Part shown: piece by piece, positions 6,885 through 16,610 of the stretch
Position numbering within the stretch: position 1 is the stretch's first letter
How the letters are laid out: each line of letters starts with the position of its first letter
Assembly: GCF_020023995.1 (NCBI RefSeq)
Contig: NZ_NRRD01000024.1
Coordinates: forward strand, 1-51,090
Source: Rhodobacter sp. TJ_12
GTDB lineage: Bacteria > Pseudomonadota > Alphaproteobacteria > Rhodobacterales > Rhodobacteraceae
Reading direction: 5' to 3'
Length of the DNA: 51,090 bases
The notes under the pieces: generated by a model
Database searches by the model: none
Told to the model about the DNA's origin: nothing
What the model saw: only the letters and a program-made list of their open reading frames with translations
Translations under genes and position numbers: made by a program

Positions 6885-7904
6885 ATGCAGATCATCTCAC
6901 ACAGCCAGACCGCTCAGACGACCTATCAAGACCTGCTTCGGCTGCATCTCGACGAGCGCGTGGCAGAGGTGACGGGCACCATCGAAGAACGCCATCGCGC
7001 CGGACGCACCTATCTTTACGAGCGGTTTCGGCTCGGGACGGAGGCCCGCAGCCGCTATCTTGGCGAGGACAGCCCGCAACTTCGCGACCGGCTGGCGCGG
7101 GCAGCGGCGCTGAAATCGGATACACAGGCGCGACGTCAGAGGATGACCCGCCTGACTCGCATCCTGCGGGCCGAGGGCTACATCGCCACTGATCGGGACA
7201 CCGGCTCGCTGTTTCTCGCCTTCGCCCGGACAGGGATGTTTCGCCTTGGCGGGACATTGATCGGAACAGCGGCCTTCGCGCTTTACCAGGGCGAACTCGG
7301 CGTGCGGATGGATGCGGAAAGGCTGGCACAGACCGGCGATATCGATCTGGCGAGCTTCCAGCGGCTCTCGGTCGCGCTGGAAGACAAGGTCGAAAAAGAT
7401 CCGGGCGATATCCTTTCGGCGCTGAAATTCGACCCTGTGCCGGGGATATCGGACCGTCAAATATGGAAATGGCGGCAGAGCCGGTCAGAGGTGATGGTCG
7501 AGTTCCTGACGCCCGCCTTTGGCGACGAGACGGTAAAACCCCTGCCCGCGCTCGGGGTCTCGGCGCAGGCTCTGAACTATCTCAACTACCTGATTGCAGA
7601 ACCAATCCCGGCGGTCGCAGTCTATCGCTCGGGCGTGCTCGTGCAGATCCCCCGCCCTGAGCGTTTCGCGATCCACAAGCTGATCGTGGCCGACCGCCGC
7701 CGCGAAAAATCGGATCGGGGCAAATCCGCGAAGGACCGGGCGCAGGCTGCCTTCCTGATCGAGGTGCTCGCGCAAGACCGTCCCGACGAGTTGGCCGAAG
7801 CCTGGGAGGATGCACGATCCCGCGGCCCGCGCTGGCGCAAGCGCCTGGACGCAAGCCTTGCCCGAATGGCCAAAACGGCAGAGAGACTCGCAAAGCTGGG
7901 CTAG
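6885..7904 (+). CDS. GSU2403-family nucleotidyltransferase-fold protein
   Basis: From the ATG at 6885 (MQIISHSQTAQTTYQDLLRL, 339 residues) the protein shows the nucleotidyltransferase core GGTLIGTAAFALYQGELG followed by TGDIDLA, the pattern of the GSU2403/NTP_transf_8 family. The N-terminal 100 residues are helical and charged. The C-terminus is rich in Arg/Lys (RRREKSDRGKSAKDRAQ). Upstream in-frame ATGs lie inside the operator repeats, so I prefer the later start. Relatives include toxin-like enzymes, but no antitoxin gene is next to it, and its substrate is unknown. The stretch 6637-6808 shows no gene. Confidence 0.75.
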   Translation: MQIISHSQTAQTTYQDLLRLHLDERVAEVTGTIEERHRAGRTYLYERFRLGTEARSRYLGEDSPQLRDRLARAAALKSDTQARRQRMTRLTRILRAEGYIATDRDTGSLFLAFARTGMFRLGGTLIGTAAFALYQGELGVRMDAERLAQTGDIDLASFQRLSVALEDKVEKDPGDILSALKFDPVPGISDRQIWKWRQSRSEVMVEFLTPAFGDETVKPLPALGVSAQALNYLNYLIAEPIPAVAVYRSGVLVQIPRPERFAIHKLIVADRRREKSDRGKSAKDRAQAAFLIEVLAQDRPDELAEAWEDARSRGPRWRKRLDASLARMAKTAERLAKLG

Positions 7905-7953
7905 CCCTGTGATTATGTCGACCACTTGGGTCCGGGCATCGGACCGATCGGCC

Positions 7954-7970
7954 CCCGCCGCAAGGGCGGG
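7954..7970 (+). terminator. Hairpin after the nucleotidyltransferase gene
   Basis: CCCGCC and GGCGGG form a six-base-pair GC stem with a five-base loop 50 bases after the stop. There is no T-run, so it is only a possible terminator. Confidence 0.35.
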
Positions 7971-8109
7971 CCATGCAAGCCTTTGTCCGCCCTGCCCTGT
8001 TGCCGAACATCTTTGTCGCATGGCTCGGCTGCGTTTCCGCCATTGCGTCAACGTTTTTCGCTTGTCGCCCCTGAGTGGCTTTTGATAGCAGTTTCGCGAT
8101 GGTTCTCGC

Positions 8110-8284
8110 AGGTCTTCGGGTTTGCGAGATGAAAAGGGAACGCGGTGCGACACCAGATATGGTGCCAACTCCGCGACTGCCCCCGCAACTGTAGGCGGTT
8201 AGCACGCTCGAAAGATACCACTGGCCCAAGCGGGCTGGGAAGGATCGGGCAAGCCATGAGCCGCGAGTCAGGAGACCTGCCATC
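8110..8284 (+). ncRNA. Cobalamin riboswitch controlling the ABC importer operon
   Basis: All conserved blocks are present in order: GGGAACGCGGTGCGACACC, the core GACTGCCCCCGCAACTGTAG at 8175-8194, ATACCACTGG, GGCTGGGAAGG, and the closing GAGTCAGGAGACCTGCC at 8265-8281. It lies 260 bases upstream of the substrate-binding protein gene and just ahead of a small reading frame at 8333. Hairpin CCGGG...CCCGG at 8302-8319 abuts the AAGGAG of that small frame, so control of translation initiation is likely. High B12 should switch the genes off. Confidence 0.95.
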
Positions 8285-8332
8285 ATCGATGCAATCTCAC
8301 GCCGGGCGGGGAGTCCCGGAAAGGAGTCTAAG

Positions 8333-8419
8333 ATGCAACAGATCATGCGCTCGGCGCCTGTGCCCCCCTTTGGGGTGGGCCAAATCTTGTTGTGGCAGCC
8401 CTGCCCTTTTCATCCCTGA
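8333..8419 (+). CDS. 28-codon reading frame behind the cobalamin riboswitch
   Basis: ATG at 8333 is preceded by a strong AAGGAG seven bases upstream, the best ribosome site in the area. The peptide begins MQQIMRSAPV and ends CPFHP. It sits between the riboswitch hairpin and the importer genes. It could be a leader peptide, a small membrane or metal-binding partner, or the truncated start of a lost gene. I do not recognise it. The stretch 8420-8543 holds no other frame of note apart from a weak CCCG...CGGG hairpin near 8509-8523. Confidence 0.4.
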   Translation: MQQIMRSAPVPPFGVGQILLWQPCPFHP

Positions 8420-8543
8420 TCGGCGCGATCCGCATTTTTCGCCCTGCTGTGCGCACAGGCCCGTGACGGCCCCTGCGCGCGTATTCCGGTTCTTAACCTT
8501 TTTCTGATGCCCGTCTTTTGGCGGGTCCTTTGAGGAGACGACA

Positions 8544-10037
8544 ATGGTCCGCCACGCTATGCTTGCGCTGATGATGTCCTGCACCGCTTTGCCCGCTTTG
8601 GCGCATGATGGCGTGCTGGATGTCGTGGCCCCCTTTGAATTGAAAGGCCCAGACCCGATCCAGTCGGGCAACATCTTCTTGAAGATGGATGTGGTCGAAA
8701 CTCTGGTGGATACCGATGAGGAAGGCCGGCTTCTGCCGGGCCTTGCCACCGCCTGGGACACCGCATCCGATGGGTTGCGCTGGAGCTTCACCCTGCGTGA
8801 GGGGGTTATGTTTCATGACGGAACCCCGATGGATGCGCCGGCCGTTGCCACCGCGCTGATCCGATCCTTGGAAAATGGCGGCTTGCTGGCCAAAGCGCCG
8901 ATCAAAGACATCCATGCCTCCGGCGCGCACCGGGTGGACATCACGCTGCAAACTCCCTTCGCCATGCTGCCCGCCATGCTGGCCGAATATCGCGCCGCGA
9001 TCATTGCCCCTTCCGCGATCAAGGCCGATGGCACCATCACCGCGCTGATCGGCACTGGCGCTTACAAGGTGACCGAACTTGCCCCCCCCAACAAACTCGC
9101 CTTGCAGGCCTTTGATGGCTATTGGGGCAAACCTGCTGCGATTGAAACGGCGGTCTATACCGCCAGTAGCCGCTCGGAAACCCGCGCGCTGATGGCGGAA
9201 AGCGGCGATGCAGATGTGACGATCAGCCTTGATCCGGCCTCGGTCCGTCGCCTTTCGGGGACCGAAGGGCTTGAGGTCCGTTCCGTCGCCATCCCGCGGG
9301 TGTTGATGCTGAAGGTCAATGGCACGCGCTATGATGCCCAAACGCGCAAAGCGTTGAGCCTTGCGATTGACCGCGACGGGATCGCACGCGCGGTGCTGCG
9401 CTACCCCGAAGGCGCGACGCAAATGTTCCCGCCGGGGATGGCGGGATGGCATGACGCCACGCTTACGCCGCTGCGCTATGACCCTGCCGCCGCCCGCGCC
9501 GCGCTTGAGGCGCTTGGCTGGACCGAAGGAGCCGATGGGGTTTTGCAAAAAGATGGCAAGAAACTGGAAATCGAAATCCTGACCTATCCGGACCGGCCCG
9601 AATTGCCACTGGTCGCCGCCGTATTGGAGCAAGAATTCGCCGCCATCGGCGCCAAAGCCACGATCAATTCCACCAATTTCTCAGAAATCCCCACGCGCCA
9701 TACCGATGGCACGCTGGACACTGCCCTTTTTGCGCGCAATTTCGCTCTGCTGCCTGATCCGGTCGGCACGCTGTTGCAAGATTACGCGCCTGACGGGGAA
9801 TGGGGGGCGATGGGCTGGTCGAATACCGCCTTTACAGCAGGCGTGACCGCGATGGCCGAGGGCACCGCCCCCGAAGACACGCGCGCGCGCCTTGTTGCCA
9901 CCTTGCAAGCCGAACTGCCGGTGCTGCCGATTGCGTGGTATCAACAGACAATGGCCATTTCCGACAGCGTCAAAGGGGTGGTTTTGGACCCGTTTGAGCG
10001 CACACTGGGCCTTAAATCGGTGGAGTGGGCGGAATGA
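8544..10037 (+). CDS. Extracellular solute-binding protein, family 5 (NikA/OppA type)
   Basis: This is the periplasmic ligand receptor of an ABC importer. The 497 residues start with a signal peptide (MVRHAMLALMMSCTALPALA, cut near ALA-HDG). The SBP_bac_5 pattern follows: PGLATAWDTASDGLRWSFTL, REGVMFHDGTPMDA, TGAYKV, and KALSLAIDRDGIA. GAGGAG precedes the ATG. The stop overlaps the next start as ATGA. Family members carry nickel, heme, peptides or opine-like metal chelates, so sequence alone does not give the ligand. The upstream B12 riboswitch suggests cobalt, a cobalt chelate or a corrinoid precursor (inference). Confidence 0.9.
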   Translation: MVRHAMLALMMSCTALPALAHDGVLDVVAPFELKGPDPIQSGNIFLKMDVVETLVDTDEEGRLLPGLATAWDTASDGLRWSFTLREGVMFHDGTPMDAPAVATALIRSLENGGLLAKAPIKDIHASGAHRVDITLQTPFAMLPAMLAEYRAAIIAPSAIKADGTITALIGTGAYKVTELAPPNKLALQAFDGYWGKPAAIETAVYTASSRSETRALMAESGDADVTISLDPASVRRLSGTEGLEVRSVAIPRVLMLKVNGTRYDAQTRKALSLAIDRDGIARAVLRYPEGATQMFPPGMAGWHDATLTPLRYDPAAARAALEALGWTEGADGVLQKDGKKLEIEILTYPDRPELPLVAAVLEQEFAAIGAKATINSTNFSEIPTRHTDGTLDTALFARNFALLPDPVGTLLQDYAPDGEWGAMGWSNTAFTAGVTAMAEGTAPEDTRARLVATLQAELPVLPIAWYQQTMAISDSVKGVVLDPFERTLGLKSVEWAE

Positions 10038-10966
10038 TCCGAGCACTTGGGTGGCGGCTCGCCCAAGCCGGGATGGTGGCATTCCTTGTCGCCATCTCCA
10101 GCTTTTTGATGATGCGCGCTTTGCCGGGCGACATGGTGATGCGCATCGCTGGCGCGCGCTTTGGCTATGACAATATCACCGCCGAAAATGCAGAACTTGT
10201 ACGCGCGCAGCTCGGCGACCCCTCTGGGATCGGGGCATTTTTCGGTTGGTTTTCCGGCATGTTGCGCGGCGATCTGGGCAATTCCCTGGTCTCCGGCATG
10301 CCGGTCTCCGCAGAGATCGGGCACCAATTGGGCGCCACGGCGCAACTGGCTGGGGGGGCGATTGTGCTCTCGCTGCTGATCGGGCCGCCGCTCGGAATTG
10401 CGGCCGGTCTGCGGCCGGGCGGCTGGTTTGACCGGCTGACGCTTTTGCTGGCCGCCGCGCTTAAGGCGACGCCGCAATTTCTGTTGGGACTAGTGCTGAT
10501 CGTCCTCGTGTCGATCGCGCTTGGGCTGCTGCCCGCGGCAGGCCATGGCGCGCCGCAGCATCTGGTTTTGCCAGCGCTGACGCTGGCCTTGGGCCTTGCC
10601 GCCGCCACAACCCGCATCACCCGAGAGGCGCTGGTGCAAGCACGGCAGTCGGATTGGTGGCGTTTTGCGCGCTGGAAAGGCCTGCGCGAGGATCAAGTCT
10701 TGCTGTTTCACGGGCTGCGCCATGTTGCGGTGCCGGTGCTGACGTTGATCGCGGCGCAATTCGTAGCACTGATGGAAGGCGTGGTCGTGGTGGAAACGAT
10801 CTTTGGCTGGCCCGGGATCGGCCATGCGCTTGTGCATGCGGTGTTTCACCGCGATGTGCCCATGGTGCAAGGCACCGCCTTGATGATGGGGCTCGCCTTT
10901 GTGCTGGTGAACGCCTGCGCCGATATTGCCGCCCGACTGTTGGACCCGCGGGAGGCGCGCCAATGA
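10034..10966 (+). CDS. ABC importer permease 1 (NikB/DppB type)
   Basis: This is an inner-membrane channel subunit of the same importer. From ATG 10034 (MIRALGWRLAQAGMVAFLVA, 310 residues) it has about six hydrophobic segments and the DppB-like pattern RALPGD early and, late in the protein, VETIFGWPGIGHALVHAVFHRD. The EAA loop follows TTRITREALVQARQSDWWRFARWKGL in sense, placed before HGLRHVAVPVL. The start overlaps the binding-protein stop and the stop overlaps the next start, each by four bases, indicating coupled translation. Confidence 0.92.
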   Translation: MIRALGWRLAQAGMVAFLVAISSFLMMRALPGDMVMRIAGARFGYDNITAENAELVRAQLGDPSGIGAFFGWFSGMLRGDLGNSLVSGMPVSAEIGHQLGATAQLAGGAIVLSLLIGPPLGIAAGLRPGGWFDRLTLLLAAALKATPQFLLGLVLIVLVSIALGLLPAAGHGAPQHLVLPALTLALGLAAATTRITREALVQARQSDWWRFARWKGLREDQVLLFHGLRHVAVPVLTLIAAQFVALMEGVVVVETIFGWPGIGHALVHAVFHRDVPMVQGTALMMGLAFVLVNACADIAARLLDPREARQ

Positions 10967-11739
10967 TCGCCCGCTATTTTGGGGCGGCCATCCTGGCCGC
11001 TGTGTTGATGTTCGCGCTTGGCCTGCCGCTCATCCATCCGGTGGACCCGGTGGCGCAAAGCCTGATGCATGCGCTCCACCCCCCCTCCTTTGAAAGCTGG
11101 CTTGGCTATGACCATTTGGGCCGGTCAATGGCGGCACGGCTGGCGGCGGCCCTGCGGCTATCGCTTGGACTGGCGGCCGCCACGCTGCTCACCACCGCCG
11201 TCATCGGCGTGGCGCTTGGCGCTTTGGCAAGCTGGCGCGGGGGCTGGGTGGACCGGGCTGTGACTCTGTTTGCCGATAGCGTTGTGGCTCTGCCCGCGCT
11301 CTTGATCGTGCTGATGGCCGGGATCATTTTGCCCAATCAGCCGCTGGCCTTCTGGGCCGGGCTGTCGGCTACGCTTTGGGTGGAAATCTTCCGCCTCACC
11401 CGCGCCACGATCCGCGCGCAACTTGCCGCCCCGTCGGTGGAAGCCGCGCGGCTTTTGGGCTTCGGGCCGTTTTACATCTTCCGCATCCATCTCTGGCCGG
11501 AACTGGCCCCGGTGCTGCGCGCAACCTTTGCGCTGACCTTTGCGGCGGTGGTGATGGGGATCGCCGCGCTTGGCTTTGTCTCGGTCGGGGTGCGCGCCCC
11601 CACACCGGAACTGGGGCTGATGATGGTCGAATTGCTGCCCTATTGGCGCGAGGCCCCCTGGGCATTGTTGCAACCTGTTCTTGTAACGCTGGCCACGCTG
11701 CTGGCGCTGACCCTCATTGCCGGAGAAAAGCGCACATGA
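10963..11739 (+). CDS. ABC importer permease 2 (NikC/DppC type)
   Basis: This is the second channel subunit. From ATG 10963 (MIARYFGAAILAAVLMFALG, 258 residues) it shows the DppC-like GYDHLGRSMAARLAAALRLS motif after the first helix and an EAA loop VEAARLLGFGPFYIFRIHLWP. About five membrane segments follow. It is somewhat short for the family. It overlaps both neighbours by four bases. Confidence 0.92.
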   Translation: MIARYFGAAILAAVLMFALGLPLIHPVDPVAQSLMHALHPPSFESWLGYDHLGRSMAARLAAALRLSLGLAAATLLTTAVIGVALGALASWRGGWVDRAVTLFADSVVALPALLIVLMAGIILPNQPLAFWAGLSATLWVEIFRLTRATIRAQLAAPSVEAARLLGFGPFYIFRIHLWPELAPVLRATFALTFAAVVMGIAALGFVSVGVRAPTPELGLMMVELLPYWREAPWALLQPVLVTLATLLALTLIAGEKRT

Positions 11740-13163
11740 GCCTGCTGACTGTTGAAAACCTTTCTGTCCATAGCGCCCTGCAAGAGATGGTCGCGCCGAT
11801 TTCCTTGCAGCTTGACCCCGGCCAGGCGGTCACACTGATCGGTGAGACGGGGTCGGGCAAAAGCCTGTTTGCGCAGGCTCTGCTTGGCACTTTGCCGACG
11901 GGCCTGCATGCGCAGGGGGTGCTTTCCCTGCTCGGCCAACAGGTTGCAATCGACAACCCAACCGCCATCGAAGGGCTTTGGGGGCGCGCCATATCGGTGC
12001 TGCCGCAAGAACCCTGGCGCGCGCTTGACCCGTTGATGCGGGCTTGGGGGCAGGTCGAGGAGGTCTATCGGCTGGTTGCACGCAGTGACACACCCGAAAA
12101 AGCGACCCGCGCGGTTCTCAACGCGCTTGATCTGGGCAAGGCAGGCGATCGGTTCCCGTTTGAGCTTTCCGGCGGGATGGCACAACGGCTGGCCATTGCC
12201 GCTGCGCGCGCGGGCGGCGCGAAAATCGTGATCGCGGATGAACCCAGCAAAGGGCTGGATCTGGCGCGCCGCGACGAGGTAGCCCGCCGCCTGCGCATCG
12301 TGCCGGAAACCGGCGGTGCGCTGCTGACCATCACCCATGATCTTGAACTGGCCGAAATGCTGGGCGGAGAGATCATCGTGTTGCGCGAGGGTCAGATCGT
12401 TGAACGCGGCCCCGCCATGCAGGTGCTGCGCGCCCCGCAAGCACCCTATACGCGCAAACTGATCGCCGCAGAGCCGCGCCACTGGCCCGCCCCCCCTGCC
12501 CCGCATCCCGGGGCGCCGATCTTGACCGCCACGGGGCTGACCGTGGCGCGCGGCGGCAAGGTGCTGTTCTCTGGGCTTGATATCTCTTTGCATGCGGGCG
12601 AGGTGGTGGGGCTTTGCGGCCCCTCGGGCGTTGGCAAATCGTCTTTGGGAGATACGCTTTTGGGGCTTGCGGATCCTGCGGCGGGGCAGATCAGCCGTGG
12701 CGCGGGCCTTGCCCCGATCCGGTTTCAAAAGCTCTGGCAAGACCCGCCTGCAGCCTTTGCCTCCCATCAGCGCATTGGCCAAGGATTGGCGGATCTGATG
12801 GCGCTTCATGGCATTGCCCGAGACCGTCTGCCACCGCTTCTGGCGCGGCTTCGACTGGACCCGGCGCTATTGGAGCGTTTGCCCACAGAGGTTTCGGGGG
12901 GCGAATTGCAGCGCCTTGCCATTGTGCGCGCGCTTTTGCTGGATCCGGTGATGCTGTTTGCCGATGAGCCAAGCTCGCGGCTCGATCCATTGACCCAACG
13001 CGAGGTGATCGGCATGCTGACCGATCTTGCCCGCAGCCAGGGCATCGCGCTTTTGCTGGTCAGCCATAGCCCGGATCTGATTGCCCAAGCAACAGACCGG
13101 CAGGTCCACTTGAATGAAAATCCGGGCGCGCCGCAGGCGGCGGCCACGCTTCAAACCGCCTAG
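11736..13163 (+). CDS. Fused tandem ABC ATPase (NikD-NikE / DppD-DppF type)
   Basis: This 475-residue protein holds two complete nucleotide-binding domains in one chain, where NikD/NikE or DppD/DppF are usually separate. Domain 1 has Walker A GETGSGKS near residue 37, signature LSGGMAQRLAIAAA, Walker B IVIADEPSKGLD and switch ITHD. Domain 2 has Walker A GPSGVGKSS near residue 297, signature VSGGELQRLAIVRA, Walker B VMLFADEPSSRLDP and switch VSHS. Both sites look intact. The start overlaps the permease stop. It completes a four-gene importer operon under the B12 riboswitch. Confidence 0.92.
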   Translation: MSLLTVENLSVHSALQEMVAPISLQLDPGQAVTLIGETGSGKSLFAQALLGTLPTGLHAQGVLSLLGQQVAIDNPTAIEGLWGRAISVLPQEPWRALDPLMRAWGQVEEVYRLVARSDTPEKATRAVLNALDLGKAGDRFPFELSGGMAQRLAIAAARAGGAKIVIADEPSKGLDLARRDEVARRLRIVPETGGALLTITHDLELAEMLGGEIIVLREGQIVERGPAMQVLRAPQAPYTRKLIAAEPRHWPAPPAPHPGAPILTATGLTVARGGKVLFSGLDISLHAGEVVGLCGPSGVGKSSLGDTLLGLADPAAGQISRGAGLAPIRFQKLWQDPPAAFASHQRIGQGLADLMALHGIARDRLPPLLARLRLDPALLERLPTEVSGGELQRLAIVRALLLDPVMLFADEPSSRLDPLTQREVIGMLTDLARSQGIALLLVSHSPDLIAQATDRQVHLNENPGAPQAAATLQTA

Positions 13164-13302
13164 CGGCGGCGCACTGACCCACAACACGCCGCAAAGGGCC
13201 AAGACCGCGATCTGAAACCAAAGATCCGGCCTTCGCCCCTTGCGAAACGTTACATCCGCCCCCGTCTGTCTGGCCCCGGCGTGTGGCGCATCTCGGAGGC
13301 GC

Positions 13303-15335
<2,033 letters not shown>

Positions 15336-15473
15336 CGTCGAAATTGCGCTTCGGGCTATAAGTTGTCAACCTCCGCAGCCCGGCGAAACCGACCGCCTAT
15401 CGTCAGGTTCGCCCCCCCCGGGCGCATGGCAGCAGCGCCGATTTCCGAACATGATTTTACTGGCATTCGGGGA

Positions 15474-15495
15474 AAATCAATCATATGGTTGATTT
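15474..15495. promoter_or_regulatory. Near-perfect 22-base palindrome abutting the tetR start
   Basis: AAATCAA at 15474-15480 and TTGATTT at 15489-15495 flank TCATATGG. Only the two positions next to CATATG break the symmetry. It ends at the base before the tetR ATG and is probably the autoregulatory operator. Confidence 0.7.
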
Positions 15496-16098
15496 ATGAC
15501 CGAACAGAAACACCCCTATCTGAGAAAAGACCAACGCCGGACCATGATCGCCGAGGCGGCACGGGCGCTCATTCTTGAAAAGGGTTATGCCGCACTCCGC
15601 ACCCGTGATGTTGCATCGCGCGCGGGCATCAACACCTCCACACTGCATTTCCACGTACCAACCAAAGCCGCTTTGGTGGCGCTCGTCGCCGAAACGACAC
15701 GCGACAGCTTCCTCGCCCTGCTGCCTCCAGTGCCCGATCCCAAGCAGCCTGCCCGTATGCAGTTGCGCGCCGAAGCCGCAGCTTATCATGACAGCCTTCG
15801 CGACCACCCCGAATTGGCGGCGTGCTTCGCGCAGCTTCACCAGATCGCCGGGACAGAGCCCGCGATTGCCCAGATGCTCGACGGTTTCACCCAAAACTGG
15901 TGTCAGCGCTATGTCGAGATCCTGACCATCGGACAGAAGCAGGGCGTATTCCGGGCCGATCTGCACCCCTTGCCCGCAGCTTTGGCGCTTACCGGTGCGC
16001 TGGCGGCTTTTGGCCCCCGCGCGCCCACCGGGCTGGCCATGTTCTGGCCGGTGTTCGACGAAACGGAACGCGGTTTCTTAGCGACCCAGCCTCACTGA
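15496..16098 (+). CDS. TetR-family transcriptional regulator
   Basis: The 200-residue protein has the TetR N-terminal DNA-binding domain: RRTMIAEAARALILEKGYAA, then TRDVASRAGINTSTLHFHVPTKAAL, at about residues 15-58. The ligand-binding half is all helical with no clue to ligand. The ATG at 15496 touches the end of a palindromic operator and has no ribosome site, so the mRNA may be leaderless. The next in-frame ATG (15544) would cut into the first helix. It is divergent from thiC and followed ten bases later by a DUF1992 gene, its likely operon partner. Confidence 0.9.
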   Translation: MTEQKHPYLRKDQRRTMIAEAARALILEKGYAALRTRDVASRAGINTSTLHFHVPTKAALVALVAETTRDSFLALLPPVPDPKQPARMQLRAEAAAYHDSLRDHPELAACFAQLHQIAGTEPAIAQMLDGFTQNWCQRYVEILTIGQKQGVFRADLHPLPAALALTGALAAFGPRAPTGLAMFWPVFDETERGFLATQPH

Positions 16099-16108
16099 GG
16101 AGAAAATC

Positions 16109-16426
16109 ATGAAGTTTTCCGACATGGCTGAACGACAAATCCTCAAGGCGCAGGCCGAGGGGCAGTTAGACAACCTCAAGGGGGCGGGACGCCCTCTGAA
16201 CCAGGCAGGGGACGGGAGCGTTGACGCAATCGGCTTTCGGATCATGGCAGAGGCTGGGGCATTGCCGCGTGAAATCCAATTGCGCAAAGCCGTGGAAGAA
16301 CAGACCCGTGTTGTGTCCGCCGCCGCCGATGAGGTGACCCGAAAGCAGGCGGCGAAAAAACTCGCCGATCTTCAGTTACGGCTCGACATAGAACAAGAAG
16401 CGCGGCGGCGTTTTTACGGCCGCTGA
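16109..16426 (+). CDS. DUF1992 family protein
   Basis: The 105-residue protein fits the DUF1992 family (YhdN; related to the conserved domain of DNAJC28). It starts MKFSDMAERQILKAQAEGQL, then DNLKGAGRPL, and has a basic helical second half ending ARRRFYGR. GAGGAG precedes the ATG. It lies ten bases after tetR. No biochemical role is established for the family. Confidence 0.85.
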   Translation: MKFSDMAERQILKAQAEGQLDNLKGAGRPLNQAGDGSVDAIGFRIMAEAGALPREIQLRKAVEEQTRVVSAAADEVTRKQAAKKLADLQLRLDIEQEARRRFYGR

Positions 16427-16525
16427 CGTTCTTGAGGCTGGTGCCTGCACATCCGCGCCCCCTGCCCTTTCAAACAGCCGCCGTCTCACGTTCTGCCGGG
16501 TCCGCAACCGATCCTGAAACCAGAT

Positions 16526-16561
16526 CGCCGGCGCCGGATGCCAAGGCGACCGGCGCCGGCG
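16526..16561. terminator. Strong hairpin between DUF1992 and parB
   Basis: A perfect 12-base inverted repeat (CGCCGGCGCCGG at 16526-16537, CCGGCGCCGGCG at 16550-16561) with a 12-base loop lies between two convergent genes. No T-run follows on either strand. It may still stop transcription or be a structural site of the partition region. Confidence 0.45.
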
Positions 16562-16593
16562 AAAAGCATCCGCACGCGCGAAAGCCTTGAAGG

Positions 16594-16609
16594 CTTCCCC
16601 GCGGGGAAG
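16594..16609. promoter_or_regulatory. parS-like palindrome 1
   Basis: CTTCCCCGCGGGGAAG, a perfect 16-base palindrome just after the parB stop codon. It is one of five related sites in the parAB region. Confidence 0.7.
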
Positions 16610-16610
16610 A

